Shown piece after piece: positions 25,033 through 33,077 of a DNA stretch of 42,574 nt (within the stretch, counting starts at the first letter, position 1; each line of letters begins with the position of its first letter). The position numbers and the translations under genes are program-made. Below the pieces are notes generated by a model, which did not search any database, was not told the origin of the DNA, and saw only the letters and a program-made list of their open reading frames with translations. Origin of the DNA: Desulfosudis oleivorans (GTDB taxonomy: Bacteria; Desulfobacterota; Desulfobacteria; Desulfobacterales; SURF-7); the NCBI GenBank assembly GCA_020723325.1, contig DYJD01000024.1:76906-119479 (forward strand), read 5' to 3'.

Positions 25033-25521
25033 TTATTCCGAATGGGGCGACCGGGTCATCGCGGTATTTATTGGCAATGGAATTTTAGCGGTTTCCTTTT
25101 CCGTGGACAATACAATATGGGTCTTACAGGAGCGCACCGGGGCTGCGGTCAGGATTTTTTCCCGCAGCAGTTTTTCCAGATCATGGGGATTGGCCGCGCG
25201 CACCTTAAGCAGATAGCCGTCTGCGCCGGAGATGAAATGCACTTCCTGGACCTCCGGGAGGATTGAAAAGGCCTGGCCCCAATTCTGGGTTTGGTCGGCA
25301 GGGTCGGTTTGAACCATCACAAAGGCAATCAGGGCGAACTGAAAATATTCCGGATTCAGGCGCACTTCATAGCCATCTATGACCCCTTGTTTTTCCAGTT
25401 TGCGGATACGTTCCAAAACCGCGGAAGGCGCCATGCCCACCTGTCTGGCCACCTCCACATTCGGAATGCGGGCTTGCTTCTGGAGAATATTCAGAATTTT
25501 TATACTAATATCGTCTATCAT
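25033..25521 (-). CDS. Lrp/AsnC family transcriptional regulator
   Basis: 162 residues. N-terminal AsnC-type helix-turn-helix (ISIKILNILQKQARIPNVEVAR, SAVLERIRKLEKQGVIDGYE), then the Lrp ligand/oligomerisation domain (FALIAFVMVQTD, VQEVHFISGADGYLLKVRA, TAAPVRSCKTHIVLST). A 20-residue tail beyond the usual end is extra. These proteins sense amino acids. The decarboxylase-like gene starts 39 bp downstream on the same strand, so it probably controls that operon and itself. A good promoter lies at 25546-25574. Confidence 0.92.
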   Translation of the reverse strand: MIDDISIKILNILQKQARIPNVEVARQVGMAPSAVLERIRKLEKQGVIDGYEVRLNPEYFQFALIAFVMVQTDPADQTQNWGQAFSILPEVQEVHFISGADGYLLKVRAANPHDLEKLLREKILTAAPVRSCKTHIVLSTEKETAKIPLPINTAMTRSPHSE

Positions 25522-25545
25522 TCTAAATAATCCTTGAATGACAGA

Positions 25546-25574
25546 CTAATAATCTTTAAAAACGCTGATGTCAA
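25546..25574 (-). promoter_or_regulatory. Sigma-70 promoter for the lrp-decarboxylase-crotonase operon
   Basis: On the minus strand, TTGACA (25574-25569) and TATTAG (25551-25546) are 17 bp apart, 25 bp before the ATG at 25521. The upstream prmA gene ends at 25582. Confidence 0.65.
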
Positions 25575-25581
25575 GAATAAT

Positions 25582-26508
25582 TCAATATCGGTTCAGCCGG
25601 CCGGCAATGGCGGTCCAGCCATCCAAGCGCTGCTGCTCAAGGATGCGGAAACCGGTTTGTTCCATTTTGGTAAGCACGGCATGGCCCTTTTCCGCAGCAA
25701 TGCCGGAACAAATAAAAAGGCCTGCCGGTTCAAGCACCAGGTGAATGGAATCCAGCAAAACCAGGATCACTTCCGACAAGATGTTGGCCGTGATTACCTG
25801 GAAGCGCCGGGGAATATTTTCAAGCAGATCACCCACGGCAATTTGAAATCGGCCGGGATCGATCCGGTTCAAGGACAAATTGGCCGTGGCCACGCCAACC
25901 GCGGTTTCGTCATGGTCAATGCCCAAACCGCTCCCGGCCTTTAGCTTGGCAGCCGCCATCATGAGGATGCCCGAGCCGGTGCCCACATCCAGAAAACTAT
26001 CCCCTGGTTGGAGATATTTTTCAATCAAGCGGATACACATGGCAGTGGTGGGGTGGGTGCCGGTGCCGAAAGCCATGCCCGGATCGATTTCCAGCACAAT
26101 ATCGCCGGGGCCGGGCTGGTATTCTCGCCAGGTGGGTTTGACCACAATCCGTTCGGTGATTTTTTCCGGCCAGAAAAAGGCTTTCCAGGATTCAGCCCAA
26201 TCCTCATCGTCCACGTTGCGGTAATGCACCCGGGTTTGGATTCGGTTACGGTCCGCTAGTTGCTTCAGCAGGCTTTCTAGTTTCAAGCGCCGGCCTTCAA
26301 ACAGTTCATTGGCGGCAAAATAGCCGATGACCGCATAATGGGTTGGCCGGGGCAGGGCGTCTTCGCCCCAGCCTTCAGCCGGTTCTTCATGCGGGTCTTC
26401 AATACAGACCCCTTGCAAGCCGAATTCATCAAAAGCATCGGCAATGAGTTCTATGGCGGATTGGGGTTCCTGGCCTTCATAAACCACCCTGGCTTCGATC
26501 CATTGCAT
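25582..26508 (-). CDS. prmA: Ribosomal protein L11 methyltransferase
   Basis: 308 residues. The N-terminal substrate-binding domain (residues 1-110) is followed by an SAM-dependent methyltransferase domain: FLDVGTGSGILMMAAAKL (motif I), GIDHDETAV (motif II), and ANILSEVIL, where PrmA carries its catalytic-site motif. GTGTHPTTAMC just before motif I is diagnostic for PrmA. It trimethylates residues of ribosomal protein L11. AAGGATG precedes the ATG. No partner gene overlaps; the strongest signals suggest a single-gene unit, with the lrp promoter beginning just beyond its stop. Confidence 0.94.
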   Translation of the reverse strand: MQWIEARVVYEGQEPQSAIELIADAFDEFGLQGVCIEDPHEEPAEGWGEDALPRPTHYAVIGYFAANELFEGRRLKLESLLKQLADRNRIQTRVHYRNVDDEDWAESWKAFFWPEKITERIVVKPTWREYQPGPGDIVLEIDPGMAFGTGTHPTTAMCIRLIEKYLQPGDSFLDVGTGSGILMMAAAKLKAGSGLGIDHDETAVGVATANLSLNRIDPGRFQIAVGDLLENIPRRFQVITANILSEVILVLLDSIHLVLEPAGLFICSGIAAEKGHAVLTKMEQTGFRILEQQRLDGWTAIAGRLNRY

Positions 26509-26580
26509 GGCATCATCCTTTCCGGCTTGCCATTCTCCTGATGTGGGCGATTACCCTTCTTTTGGGAAAGGCTCACCCTT

Positions 26581-26607
26581 TGTGGGAGCGGCTTCCAACC
26601 GCGATAA
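26581..26607. repeat. REP-like element, copy 1
   Basis: TGTGGGAGCGGCTTCCA followed by ACCGCGATAA forms a small hairpin (GCGGCT/AACCGC with one G-T pair). A nearly identical copy is at 39968-39994. The TGTGGGAGCGGC...GCCGC pattern is common in bacterial repetitive extragenic palindromes. Confidence 0.75.
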
Positions 26608-26800
26608 AGTCAATAAGGTGATTTTTATCCTATCAAATCATCCAAAGGTCAAGTGCGCTTATTTGTTTGATCTGAAAGAGAGGGCCGGGCAAAACTGGAC
26701 AGGTGCATAAGTGTGGAAACTGGATTTGATTTATTTATTAATAGCCGTTCTTTTTAATGGCGGTTTTGGGAATCTTGGGTGCCTTCAATTATCTCTGGGA

Positions 26801-26837
26801 CAAAAACAGGAAGCCGGGGCTGACCGACCCCGGCTTC
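26801..26837 (-). terminator. Rho-independent terminator after the 36-residue repeat gene
   Basis: On the minus strand, a perfect 10-bp GC-rich stem (GAAGCCGGGG/CCCCGGCTTC at 26837-26810, loop 8 nt) is followed by CTGTTTTTG. It lies 38 bp past the stop at 26876 and settles which strand the gene is on. Confidence 0.9.
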
Positions 26838-26875
26838 AAGATTAAAATTTTTGCTTGTTGGATTTTGAGGAGTTC

Positions 26876-27805
26876 TTATTCCGCTGTAACTGAACCCATG
26901 CTGGCTTCGCTGCCTTTACCCAGGGCGATATTGGCGGATTTATCCACTTTCGCATCATTTACAATCGTGCCCGACACCTTGGTGTCTTTCAGGGTGACTG
27001 AGCCCATATTGGCGGTTGAGCCCTTGCCCAGCGCGATGTTGGCGGATTTGTCCACCTTGGCTTTGTTGACGACTTTACCGGAAACATCGGAACCTTTCAT
27101 GGTCACTGAGGCCATATTGGCTGTGGAGTCTTTGCCCAAAGCGATGTTGGCGGACTTGTCCACTTTGGCATCGTTGACTACCGTGCCCGATACCTTGCTG
27201 TCGTCCAGGGTGGTCGAGCCCATATTGGCCTTTGAACCTTTGCCCAGGGCGATATTGGCGGACTTGTCGATCTTGGCCTTATTGACGACTTTGCCGGAAA
27301 CATCGGAGCTTTTCATGGTCACAGAGCCCATGTTGGCTGTGGAGTCTTTGCCCAAAGCGATGTTGGCGGATTTGTCCACCTTGGCATCATTGACCACAGT
27401 GCCCGATACCTTGCTGTCATCCAGGGTGGTCGAGCCCATATTGGCCTTCGAACCCTTGCCCAGGGCAATATTGGCCGACTTGTCAATCTTGGCCTTGTTT
27501 ACCACCTTGCCGGAAACTTCCGACTCTTTCATGCCGACCGAGCCCATATTGGCTTCACTACCTTTGCCCAGGGCAATGTTGGCGGATTTGTCGATCTTGG
27601 CATCGTTCACCACCGTACCTGATACATTGGAGTCTTTCATGCCGACGCTGCCCATGCGAGCAGTGGAATCCTTGCCCAAAGCGATGTTGGCGGACTTATC
27701 GATCTTGGCTTTATTAACCACTTTGCCTGACACGTTCGTTTCCGCAAATGCTACCGTTGCACCCAAAAAAATAATTCCAGTTACCAGCGCGATTGTCTTT
27801 TTCAT
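26876..27805 (-). CDS. Exported protein made of eight 36-residue repeats
   Basis: 309 residues: a 23-residue signal peptide (ends VAFA-ET), then seven repeats of 36 residues and a final one of 34. Each repeat has VSG-[KT]-VVN-x-AK-x-DKSANIALGK followed by S-x-A-x-MGS. Units alternate strictly between a K form (VSGKVVNKAK) and a T form (VSGTVVNDAK), so the true period is 72 residues. Units 3-4 and 5-6 are almost identical, showing recent expansion. Beta-strand pattern plus regular Gly/Asn/Ala suggests a beta-solenoid surface or fibre protein. AAAGGA lies before the ATG, and a strong terminator follows. No family name is recognised; a structural or adhesive role is inference. Confidence 0.85.
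   Translation of the reverse strand: MKKTIALVTGIIFLGATVAFAETNVSGKVVNKAKIDKSANIALGKDSTARMGSVGMKDSNVSGTVVNDAKIDKSANIALGKGSEANMGSVGMKESEVSGKVVNKAKIDKSANIALGKGSKANMGSTTLDDSKVSGTVVNDAKVDKSANIALGKDSTANMGSVTMKSSDVSGKVVNKAKIDKSANIALGKGSKANMGSTTLDDSKVSGTVVNDAKVDKSANIALGKDSTANMASVTMKGSDVSGKVVNKAKVDKSANIALGKGSTANMGSVTLKDTKVSGTIVNDAKVDKSANIALGKGSEASMGSVTAE
26879..27736 (-). repeat. Tandem 108-bp coding repeats (8 units, 216-bp higher order)
   Basis: DNA behind the 36-residue repeats. Adjacent units alternate and next-but-one units are more alike, giving a 216-bp superrepeat. The units coding for repeats 3-4 and 5-6 differ at few bases, so copy number may vary between strains. Confidence 0.85.
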
Positions 27806-28132
27806 CGTTTTTTCCTTTCGTTGATTGTTGATATTTTAAACCCGATTGTTTCTTTCTTTTTGCTCAAAACGTGAGCGGAATATACCCCAGGCTCCATTAG
27901 GATGAAATGAAATGAATCACAGGAAAACTATGAAAATCATAACGCCCGAAATGTTGGTATTTAATTTCTGTGCATTCCGTACCAAGTTTACATGGGATTC
28001 CCATGGATCCCCCCTGGATTGCCCCTTGACGGATTTGAAGGTTGGTTTGAATCTTTGATCCTTGAAAGCCCAAATCGTTTTTGTTATACTGCGAGTAATT
28101 CGGTAAACTATATATAGAAAGGTAATACGCAG
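27806..28132. other. Divergent intergenic region
   Basis: 327 bp between the repeat-protein gene and the VapB-like gene. It holds a good promoter for the latter (28062-28090), a 7-bp perfect palindrome CATGGGA-T-TCCCATG at 27991-28005 and a small GCTCA/TGAGC hairpin at 27862-27876 near the repeat gene. The two palindromes could be operators; nothing else was recognised. Confidence 0.45.
28062..28090 (+). promoter_or_regulatory. Sigma-70 promoter for the toxin-antitoxin pair
   Basis: TTGAAA (28062-28067) and TATACT (28085-28090), each 5 of 6 bases from consensus, are 17 bp apart. They lie 42 bp before the ATG at 28133. Confidence 0.75.
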
Positions 28133-28381
28133 ATGCCTGTGGTAAAAACTTCCATCAAAGGTCAAATTGTAATTCCAAAGGAAATCAGAGAGCAACTCGG
28201 TATTACACCGGGTAAAAAGCTGTTGCTTCGTGTTGTTGGAGAACATGCGGAAATAACCCCGCTGCCGGATGACACGATTAAAGCCATGCGAGGGATTATA
28301 AAAGGAGGTCGCTCCCTGTCCAAGGAACTGTTGATGATAAGGAAGAAAGACAATGAAATCGATGAAAAGCGTTCTCTTTGA
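28133..28381 (+). CDS. vapB: AbrB/SpoVT-family antitoxin (VapB-like)
   Basis: 82 residues. The N-terminal 45 residues are a swapped-hairpin AbrB domain: VKTSIKGQIVIPKEIREQLGITPG followed by KKLLLRVVGEHAEITPL. The C-terminal part (KAMRGIIKGGRSLSKELL) would wrap the toxin. AAAGG precedes the ATG. The gene overlaps the PIN toxin by 29 bp, the usual antitoxin-first order. It should bind its own promoter region and neutralise the toxin. Confidence 0.88.
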   Translation: MPVVKTSIKGQIVIPKEIREQLGITPGKKLLLRVVGEHAEITPLPDDTIKAMRGIIKGGRSLSKELLMIRKKDNEIDEKRSL

Positions 28382-28760
28382 TTCGTATGCCATCCTGGAA
28401 TTTTTTCAGGATGAACCTGGCGCCGACAAGGTTGAAAAACGGATTGTTTCCTCTCAACAGGGAAAGCTTCAGGCCTATATGAGTGAGATCAATTTAGGCG
28501 AAGTCTATTACATGACCATAAGAAGGCTCGGGTTGGACTCGGCTAAAATTCGTCTCGAACAGTTCTCCGAATTACCGATCCAGGTTATTCCGCCTTCATC
28601 AGCGATTATTCTTTCAGCGGCTGAAATAAAAGCGCAATATGCCATTTCATATGCGGATTGTTTTGCAGTTGCCACCGCCATTCAATATCAGGCCGCAGTC
28701 GTCACCGGTGATCCTGAATTTAAAAAGGTGCAACAGATTGTTGAGGTGGATTGGATTTAA
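28353..28760 (+). CDS. vapC: PIN-domain ribonuclease toxin (VapC-like)
   Basis: 135 residues with the four acidic positions of a PIN domain: Asp in LFDSYAILEFF, Glu in INLGEVYY, Asp in YADCFAVATA and Asp in TGDPEF. These proteins cut RNA, often tRNA, when free of antitoxin. AAGGAAG lies before the ATG at 28353, inside the antitoxin gene. Both genes look intact, so the module may be active. Confidence 0.9.
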   Translation: MKSMKSVLFDSYAILEFFQDEPGADKVEKRIVSSQQGKLQAYMSEINLGEVYYMTIRRLGLDSAKIRLEQFSELPIQVIPPSSAIILSAAEIKAQYAISYADCFAVATAIQYQAAVVTGDPEFKKVQQIVEVDWI

Positions 28761-28872
28761 CCGAAAAAAAGCAAATTAAATATCATTTGACAACACCAGG
28801 AATCATACTGCATATGATTACCGGAGAGTAATAATGAAATGCAACTGAAATTGCGGCAAAGGAATTTAGGTA

Positions 28873-29223
28873 ATGGCCCAGGAAAACGATATTGTATTGA
28901 TCTATTATGAAGACCAACCAGCCGGGTTTGCCCGGATCGAAGCCATCACGGCGGATTATAAAAAAGACTGGTACCATGTAAAATTGTTGTTGTTGCAGGT
29001 GCCCCTTCAAGTGATCACCTGGATCTTGAAAAACGACTATATCAACGGTGCTGAATTCACAATGGGCGGCAAACGCATGCGCCTTGAGCTGGTGGTTTGT
29101 CCAAAGGAGCCGGATGAGGAGAAGGAAAAAGAACCGAAGCTGGAAACAAGCCCGGAGCCCAATCCGGAGACAAGTACCGGCTCCACCAAAGTGATTTCCT
29201 TTGCCAATGCAAAAAAACGTTAG
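28873..29223 (+). CDS. Small conserved hypothetical protein
   Basis: 116 residues, cytoplasmic. The first 75 residues form a compact alpha/beta pattern (DIVLIYYEDQPAGFARIEAI, WYHVKLLLLQVPLQVITWIL, YINGAEFTMGGKRMRL) that looks like a real conserved domain. The last 40 are charged and disordered (Glu/Lys/Pro/Ser). AAAGGAAT lies some distance before the ATG. The gene is 112 bp after the toxin and 23 bp before the DUF1848 gene. I do not know a function; the tail suggests an interaction partner. Confidence 0.7.
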   Translation: MAQENDIVLIYYEDQPAGFARIEAITADYKKDWYHVKLLLLQVPLQVITWILKNDYINGAEFTMGGKRMRLELVVCPKEPDEEKEKEPKLETSPEPNPETSTGSTKVISFANAKKR

Positions 29224-29246
29224 GTGAGCAAGCAAACGGCAAGTCC

Positions 29247-30125
29247 ATGGAATCCGGTTTTCAAATGGTTCTTTCCGTTTCCAGGCGCAGTGATATCCCT
29301 GCTTTTTATTTGCCCTGGTTCATGGAACGGATCGAGCAAGGCGTATTTGAAGTCGTCAATCCCATAAACGGTATAACAACCCTTGTGCCCACTGACTCCA
29401 GCCTGGTTCATACCATTGTATTCTGGTCCAAAAATTTCGGTCCATTTCTTCGTGAAGACTGTGGTGAGGCTTTAAGACGAAAAGGCTATCACCTGTTTTT
29501 CAATTTTACAGTCAATTCCCAAGACTCAATTTTGGAGCCCAGGGTGCCGCCCCTTTCCGAGCGTCTCCGGCAAATGGCCGAGTTGTGTGAACGCTTCGGC
29601 CCGCGGGCATTGCAGTGGCGTTTTGATCCCATTTGTCATTATCAGGATCTGGCCGGCCAAGTACGGAACAATCTCAAGGATTTTATAGAAATCGCCGAAT
29701 GGGCCGGATCATTGGGGGTCAAGCGCTGTGTCACCAGTTTCATGGACCCCTATCGCAAGGTGCAACGGCGGGCCGCAAACGGCAAGCCGCCGATTGTTTT
29801 TATAGAGCCGCCCCTTGAAAAAAAAGCTGAAATCCTGTTGCGCATGCAAGCCCGTTTGCGGTTGCTGAAAATGGAATTGTTCACCTGCTGCGAAAAGGAA
29901 GTGCTGGAGGCCTTGCCGGCTGGGGCGTCGGTTTCAGCCGGGGCCTGCATCCCCAATGATTATTTGATGGAATTGTACGGCGGCCGGCTTGCCCTGCAAC
30001 CGGATCGCGGGCAACGGGTCAAGTCCGGCTGCGGCTGCATGGTGTCCAGGGATATCGGTTCTTACAGCCTGCATGCTTGCGGCCACGCCTGCCTGTATTG
30101 CTATGCCAATCCGGAGAAATACTGA
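29247..30125 (+). CDS. DUF1848 family protein with C-terminal cysteine cluster
   Basis: 292 residues. LSVSRRSDIPAFYLPWFMERI at the N-terminus and the C-terminal CGCMVSRDIGSYSLHACGHACLYCYAN cluster (split here by its own CxC, HxC, HxC and YCYAN parts) are the DUF1848 hallmarks. The cysteines are well placed to hold an iron-sulfur cluster, and the middle has a TIM-barrel-like pattern (LFFNFTVN, LQWRFDPICHY, VKRCVTSFMDPY). It is probably a redox or radical enzyme. ATG 29247 is used here; ATG 29265 fits the family start better, but neither has a strong ribosome binding site. dusB follows 3 bp later, so they are co-transcribed. Confidence 0.85.
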   Translation: MESGFQMVLSVSRRSDIPAFYLPWFMERIEQGVFEVVNPINGITTLVPTDSSLVHTIVFWSKNFGPFLREDCGEALRRKGYHLFFNFTVNSQDSILEPRVPPLSERLRQMAELCERFGPRALQWRFDPICHYQDLAGQVRNNLKDFIEIAEWAGSLGVKRCVTSFMDPYRKVQRRAANGKPPIVFIEPPLEKKAEILLRMQARLRLLKMELFTCCEKEVLEALPAGASVSAGACIPNDYLMELYGGRLALQPDRGQRVKSGCGCMVSRDIGSYSLHACGHACLYCYANPEKY

Positions 30126-30128
30126 GAA

Positions 30129-31109
30129 ATGCAAATCGGTAATGTGGTTCTGAAAAATAATGTGATCCTGGCCCCCCTGGCCGGGATCGGCAACCTGCCC
30201 TTTCGCCTGCTGGCCAAGGAGGCCGGCTGCGGTCTGGTCTGCTCGGAGATGGTCAGCGCCAACGGCCTGGTATATGGCTCAGCCAAGACCGCGCAACTGC
30301 TTGAAAGCCTGCCGGCGGAAAAACCGCTGTCGGTCCAAATTTTCGGCGCCGACCCGGAAATCATGGCCCGGGCCGCGGCCATGGTGGCGGCCGGCGGCGC
30401 CGACATCCTGGATATCAATCTGGGTTGCGCGGTTAAAAAGGTGGTGAAAACCGGTGCCGGCGTGGCCCTCATGCGCACGCCGGCGACAGCGGAAAAAATT
30501 TTCAAAGCAGTCCGGGCCGCCATTCAAATCCCCCTTACTATAAAAATCAGAAGCGGGTGGGAGCATGGCGGCGCCCAGGCGTTTCACATGGCGGCCCTGG
30601 CCCAGGACTGCGGAGTGGATGCCATTGCTTTGCATCCGCGCACGGCCGCACAGGGTTTCGGCGGCAAAGCCGATTGGTCCTTGATCGCGGCGTTAAAGGA
30701 GCGCCTGGCCATTCCTTTGATCGGCAACGGCGATATCAAGACAGCCGCGGATGCCGAGCAAATGCTGAGAACCACCGGCTGCGACGGGGTTATGATCGGC
30801 CGCGCGGCCATCGGCAATCCCCTGCTTTTTTCGCAAATCCTGGCCCGCTTGGCCGGCCGGCCGGAACCGGAGTTGGATGTGGAGCGCCATTTTGATATGA
30901 TTATCCGCTTTCTGGATGCCTCCATCGCCTATTATGATGAAGCCCATGCCTGCCGTATCATGCGCAGCCGGCTGACCTGGTTTGTCAAGGGCTTTGCCCA
31001 CAGCAGCGCCTTTCGCGAAGCCGTCAAGCAGATCACCTGCCGGGTGGAAGCCGTGACTTTGATCGAGGCCTTTCGGAGGCGGCTGACCGAAAAGCTGGTC
31101 AAGGTCTGA
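30129..31109 (+). CDS. dusB: tRNA-dihydrouridine synthase (DusB type)
   Basis: 326 residues. FMN TIM barrel with PLAGIGNLPFR at the N-terminus, catalytic Cys100 in DINLGCAVKKV, and FMN phosphate binding near LIGNGDIKTAADAE and GVMIGRAAIGNP. The final 70 residues form the helical tRNA-binding domain. It reduces uridine in tRNA to dihydrouridine using NADPH and FMN. The active-site motif is NLGCAVKKV where DusB enzymes normally have NxGCPxKK: the proline is missing, a mild oddity. The ATG follows the DUF1848 stop by 3 bp. Confidence 0.93.
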   Translation: MQIGNVVLKNNVILAPLAGIGNLPFRLLAKEAGCGLVCSEMVSANGLVYGSAKTAQLLESLPAEKPLSVQIFGADPEIMARAAAMVAAGGADILDINLGCAVKKVVKTGAGVALMRTPATAEKIFKAVRAAIQIPLTIKIRSGWEHGGAQAFHMAALAQDCGVDAIALHPRTAAQGFGGKADWSLIAALKERLAIPLIGNGDIKTAADAEQMLRTTGCDGVMIGRAAIGNPLLFSQILARLAGRPEPELDVERHFDMIIRFLDASIAYYDEAHACRIMRSRLTWFVKGFAHSSAFREAVKQITCRVEAVTLIEAFRRRLTEKLVKV

Positions 31110-31117
31110 AAATTGTA

Positions 31118-31146
31118 TTGTAAAGAAAAAAAGCACATCGTATCAT
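31118..31146 (+). promoter_or_regulatory. Candidate promoter for the DHH-siroheme-hemA gene run
   Basis: TTGTAA (31118-31123) and TATCAT (31141-31146, 5 of 6 bases) are 17 bp apart, just past the dusB stop and 100 bp before the ATG at 31247. Confidence 0.5.
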
Positions 31147-31246
31147 ACCTAATTTGATCCGGTGGAGGCCGGTCAAGTTCAGTGAACAAGGATGGCCGCA
31201 GCCATGATCAAGGCTAGCGGGATAAAAAAATCAGGGTAATCAGCAT

Positions 31247-32272
31247 ATGGGGATTTCCGCTACGGAACGGCTGCGCCGTTTCTACGAGCGTTTTAAAGGG
31301 GATGATCAGGTCCTGATTGTCATCAATGCCGATCCGGACGCCATTGCCAGCGCCATGGCCGTGAAAAGACTGCTGTGGCGCAAAGTCGCCCACGTGGCCA
31401 TCGCCCATGTCAATGTCATCAAGCGGCCGGATAATTTGACCATGATCCGCACCCTGAGCATCACCCTCAGTTATGAAAAGGACTTGGATAAGAGCCGCTT
31501 CAACCGTTTTGTGCTGGTGGATTCCCAGCCCAATCATCATGAGGCCTTTGGCCGCTTTAACTTTGATGTGATCATCGACCATCATCCGGATACCATGCCG
31601 GTTTCGGCTTTTATAGATATTCGCTCCAAATACGGGGCCACGGCCACCATCCTGACCGAATACTTGCAGGCGGCCAAGATCAGGCCTTCGGAAAAACTGG
31701 CCACCGCCCTTTTTTACGCCATCAAAACCGACACCAGCGATTTTGAACAACAAGCCCTGATTGAAGATGTGCGCGCCTTTCAATTCCTCTTCCGCCATGC
31801 CAATATGCACCTGGTGCGCCGCATCGAGCTGGCCGACCTGCGCCTGGATTTTTTAAAATATTTCCAGATCGCCCTGGAACGCAAATGCATCCGCCGCGGC
31901 CGCTTGTACGTGCATTTGGGGCCGGTGCAGAACCCGGATGTGTGCGTGCTGATCGCCGATTTCTTCATGCGGGTGCATTCCATCAACTGGAGCGTGGTTT
32001 CCGGGGTTTATGACAAAAAACTGGTGGTCATCATCCGCAATGACGGCCTGAAGAAAAATGCCGGTAAAATGGTCAAGTCCAGTTTCGGTTCCATCGGCTC
32101 GGCCGGCGGGCATAAAAGCATGGCCCGGGCCGAGATTCCGCTGGAATCCCTGTCTGCCATTGTGGATTTGGAAGACCATAAATGCCAGCACCAGTGGTTG
32201 ATCAAGCGGATCGAGCAAAGCATGAGCAAAAAACGCAAAGGGAAAAACGGAAACCATCATGTCACTGGATAG
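31247..32272 (+). CDS. DHH family phosphoesterase
   Basis: 341 residues. DHH domain with INADPDAIASAMAVKRLL (DxD metal ligands), LVDSQPNH and the family signature DHHPD. The C-terminal DHHA1-like domain has GSAGGHKSMA. Relatives such as NrnA and GdpP-type proteins break phosphodiester bonds in short RNA (nano-RNA) or cyclic dinucleotides, using manganese. There is no PAS, GGDEF or membrane part, so it is not a GdpP. CAGGGT lies before the ATG. The stop overlaps the MBL-fold gene by 14 bp, and the two hydrolases are co-transcribed. Confidence 0.88.
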   Translation: MGISATERLRRFYERFKGDDQVLIVINADPDAIASAMAVKRLLWRKVAHVAIAHVNVIKRPDNLTMIRTLSITLSYEKDLDKSRFNRFVLVDSQPNHHEAFGRFNFDVIIDHHPDTMPVSAFIDIRSKYGATATILTEYLQAAKIRPSEKLATALFYAIKTDTSDFEQQALIEDVRAFQFLFRHANMHLVRRIELADLRLDFLKYFQIALERKCIRRGRLYVHLGPVQNPDVCVLIADFFMRVHSINWSVVSGVYDKKLVVIIRNDGLKKNAGKMVKSSFGSIGSAGGHKSMARAEIPLESLSAIVDLEDHKCQHQWLIKRIEQSMSKKRKGKNGNHHVTG

Positions 32273-33077
32273 CCCCAGGCTGGCCGTAACCATCCTCGGT
32301 TCCGGAACCTGTGTTCCATCCCTGACCCGCAGCGCCTGTTCTATCCTGGTAGAGATGGGTGCGGACAAAATTCTGTTGGACCTGGGACCTGGGACCATGC
32401 GCCGCCTGCTGGAACGCCAAGTGACTGTTTTCGATATCTCCCATATTTTGATCAGCCATTTCCACCCGGATCATACCGGAGAATTGGCCACCTTTCTGTT
32501 TGCCAACAAATATCCGGATTCAAGCCGCCGTCAAAAGCCCTTGACCATTGCCGGCGGCCCTGGGTTTCCGGATTTTTTCAGCCGCCTGGAAAATGTGTAT
32601 GGGGACTGGATTCGACTGGAGCCGGGCTTGCTGCATCTGCAAGACCTGTCTGGGGACGCGCAGCAGCCAATAACAATCGGCGCTGCCGGTCTTGCAGTTG
32701 CCCCCATGGCCCACCGTCCGGAAAGCCTGGGGTTTCGCCTGAATTTTCCCCAAGGCCGGTCTTTGGTCTATTCAGGGGATACGGATTATACGGAGAATTT
32801 AATCAGCCTGGCCAAGGGCGCGGATATTTTGATTTGTGAATGCGCCGTGCCGGATGAAAAAAAGATTCCCGGACATTTGACACCCGGCCAGGCAGGTGAA
32901 ATCGCTGCCAGGGCAGTTGTGGGCACCCTGGTACTGACCCATTTTTATCCGGAATGCGACCAGGCCGACATTGTCGCCCAATGCCGGCGGACATATAATG
33001 GTCCGCTGATCGTGGCCGAGGATCTACTGCTGATTCCTTTTCCGCAGGGCCGGGCCGGGGTGGCGGCAAAACAATGA
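32259..33077 (+). CDS. MBL-fold metallo-hydrolase (RNase Z-like)
   Basis: 272 residues. The metallo-beta-lactamase motif SHFHPDHTGE is at about residues 69-78, with VTILGSGTCVP at the start and the LVYSGDTDYTEN aspartate and LTHFYPE histidine as further ligands. The layout matches the RNase Z/ElaC-like group. AGGTC...-type tRNA exosite is absent, so tRNA processing is unproven. It overlaps both neighbours (14 bp with DHH, 4 bp with precorrin-2 dehydrogenase), so translation is coupled. Confidence 0.87.
   Translation: MSLDSPRLAVTILGSGTCVPSLTRSACSILVEMGADKILLDLGPGTMRRLLERQVTVFDISHILISHFHPDHTGELATFLFANKYPDSSRRQKPLTIAGGPGFPDFFSRLENVYGDWIRLEPGLLHLQDLSGDAQQPITIGAAGLAVAPMAHRPESLGFRLNFPQGRSLVYSGDTDYTENLISLAKGADILICECAVPDEKKIPGHLTPGQAGEIAARAVVGTLVLTHFYPECDQADIVAQCRRTYNGPLIVAEDLLLIPFPQGRAGVAAKQ

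Larger units (their letters stand above)
26509..26875. other. Intergenic region with REP-like hairpin and terminator
   Basis: 367 bp. It contains a REP-like hairpin at 26581-26607 and the terminator of the repeat-protein gene at 26801-26837, both listed separately. The rest is not coding: possible ORFs here are short and lack a ribosome binding site. The prmA promoter should lie between 26509 and about 26600, but no clear consensus was seen. Confidence 0.5.

Noticed and set aside
26757-27824. 355-codon plus-strand ORF across the repeat gene
   Set aside because: It is longer than the minus-strand gene, but that gene has a signal peptide, ribosome binding site and a terminator in the right orientation. 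The plus-strand ORF is only the reverse of the 108-bp repeats.
27917-28393. 158-codon minus-strand ORF over the vapB promoter and gene
   Set aside because: The plus-strand antitoxin has a good promoter, ribosome binding site and AbrB domain; the minus ORF has none.
28783-29235. 150-codon minus-strand ORF
   Set aside because: It is antisense to the small conserved protein at 28873, which has a credible fold pattern, start and operon position.
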